A stretch of 64,000 bases of DNA from Polaribacter marinus. Its GTDB lineage: Bacteria > Bacteroidota > Bacteroidia > Flavobacteriales > Flavobacteriaceae. Made by a program: the position numbers and the translations under genes. Within the stretch, counting starts at the first letter, position 1. The number at the start of each line of letters is the position of its first letter. Of this stretch, positions 63,430 through 64,000 are shown one piece after another. The stretch spans positions 1-64,000 of the forward strand of contig NZ_JAKQYM010000011.1 in the NCBI RefSeq assembly GCF_022662535.1, read 5' to 3'. The notes beneath the pieces are model-generated. The model was not told the DNA's origin and did not search any database. It saw nothing but the letters and a program-made list of their open reading frames with translations.

Positions 63430-64000
63430 ATGACTGAGAACTCTATCTTTTTAGAAAAAATAGCATCTAATTTTAGTGTTACACAATGGCAATGGTTATT
63501 AATAATTTGTTCTAGTTTAATGCTCTTTTTTTTATCTCCGTTGGCAAAAACAACAGATCAATTTTTTAAAGCCGTCAACAAAAAAAAAGTTCCAAATACG
63601 TTAATACTTACTGGTAGTTTAATTATTTCTTGGATTTTTGCAAAAAGCATAACAAATGCAGCTAACTTAGGGTTAGACTATGGTATTGTAGGAGGTGTTG
63701 CTTATGCAGGTTATTACTTATCTTTTGCTGTTGCAGGAATGATAATTTATAAAATTAGAACCCAAGGAGGTTTTAATAGTATCCATGAATTTTTAACTTC
63801 TAAATACGGAAAGAATGCCATGGCTATTTTTTCTATTTTAATCGCATTTAGACTTTTTAATGAAGTATGGAGCAACACTATGGTTATTGGCAGTTATTTT
63901 GGTGAACAAGGAAGTAGTTCCTATTATTATTCAATAATTGTTTTCACTCTTTTAACTTTAGCTTATGCTTTAAAAGGTGGTTTAAGTAGTTCTATTTTTA
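63430..64000 (+). CDS. sodium:solute symporter family protein (partial, runs off the window)
   Basis: An open frame begins with ATG at 63430 and continues to the window edge (190 codons, no stop). It has several membrane segments (WLLIICSSLMLFFLSP, TLILTGSLIISWIFAKSI, GGVAYAGYYLSFAVAGMIIY, SIIVFTLLTLAYALKGG). TQGGFNSIHEFLTSKYG and the ALKGGLSSSIF stretch, where the TDxxQ-like motif would follow, resemble sodium:solute symporters of the SSS family. It lies 55 bp after arsS in the same direction. The substrate is unknown; a link with arsenic or arsenosugar uptake would be inference only. Confidence 0.75.
   Translation, partial: MTENSIFLEKIASNFSVTQWQWLLIICSSLMLFFLSPLAKTTDQFFKAVNKKKVPNTLILTGSLIISWIFAKSITNAANLGLDYGIVGGVAYAGYYLSFAVAGMIIYKIRTQGGFNSIHEFLTSKYGKNAMAIFSILIAFRLFNEVWSNTMVIGSYFGEQGSSSYYYSIIVFTLLTLAYALKGGLSSSIF

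Overview
The window looks like chromosome from a marine member of the Flavobacteriaceae, probably Polaribacter or a close relative (Tenacibaculum is an alternative). The evidence is very AT-rich DNA, promoters of the Bacteroidetes type (TTG, about 19-20 bp, TAnnTTTG), few Shine-Dalgarno sequences, a SecDF fusion, a flavobacterial dcw cluster ending in a long FtsZ, and many lipoproteins and TonB-like C-terminal domains. I ran no database search, so names rest on motifs and remembered families.

Layout. 1-1436: an IS110-group insertion sequence whose non-coding end carries a perfect 178-bp tandem duplication. It lies directly behind trpG. 1440-3641: trpG and trpE (minus strand), preceded by a complete transcription attenuator with a leader peptide containing three Trp codons in a row. 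3840-14175 (plus): asnB, a pyruvate carboxylase gene split by one in-frame stop, gyrB, an outer-membrane-type protein, mdh and a small secreted protein. 14259-15935: fhs (minus). 16137-21395 (plus): secDF, an hpt-adk fusion and obgE. 21640-25157 (minus): a BlaI - BlaR1/M56 - TPR - lipoprotein operon with palindromic operators and no beta-lactamase. 25314-29563: a DUF456 membrane protein, a probable minus-strand small RNA gene, lysS, a DUF3667 protein and a DUF1826-like gene. 29569-33089: a small orphan gene, rsmG, a fatty acid desaturase and an aminotransferase.

33741-49235 (minus) is the division and cell-wall (dcw) cluster, transcribed mraZ-rsmH-ftsL-ftsI-murE-mraY-murD-ftsW-murG-murC-ftsQ-ftsA-ftsZ, with MraZ-box repeats at the front and a terminator after ftsZ. 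49442-64000 holds an alpha/beta hydrolase, engB, a pseudouridine synthase, a penicillin acylase homologue, a degT-galE sugar-nucleotide pair, an M16 peptidase, fabD, a queuosine-precursor-type transporter, and an arsenosugar-type set (DUF547 protein, AhpD-like peroxidase, ArsS radical SAM protein) followed by a sodium:solute symporter cut by the window end.

The most notable points are the duplicated IS110 non-coding end, which creates a hybrid promoter; the nonsense codon at the domain boundary of pyruvate carboxylase; the trp attenuator; the BlaI operator array; an unlisted small RNA beside lysS; and three genes whose -7 box ends exactly 7 nt before the ATG, which suggests leaderless mRNAs. 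No tRNA, rRNA or CRISPR array was seen.
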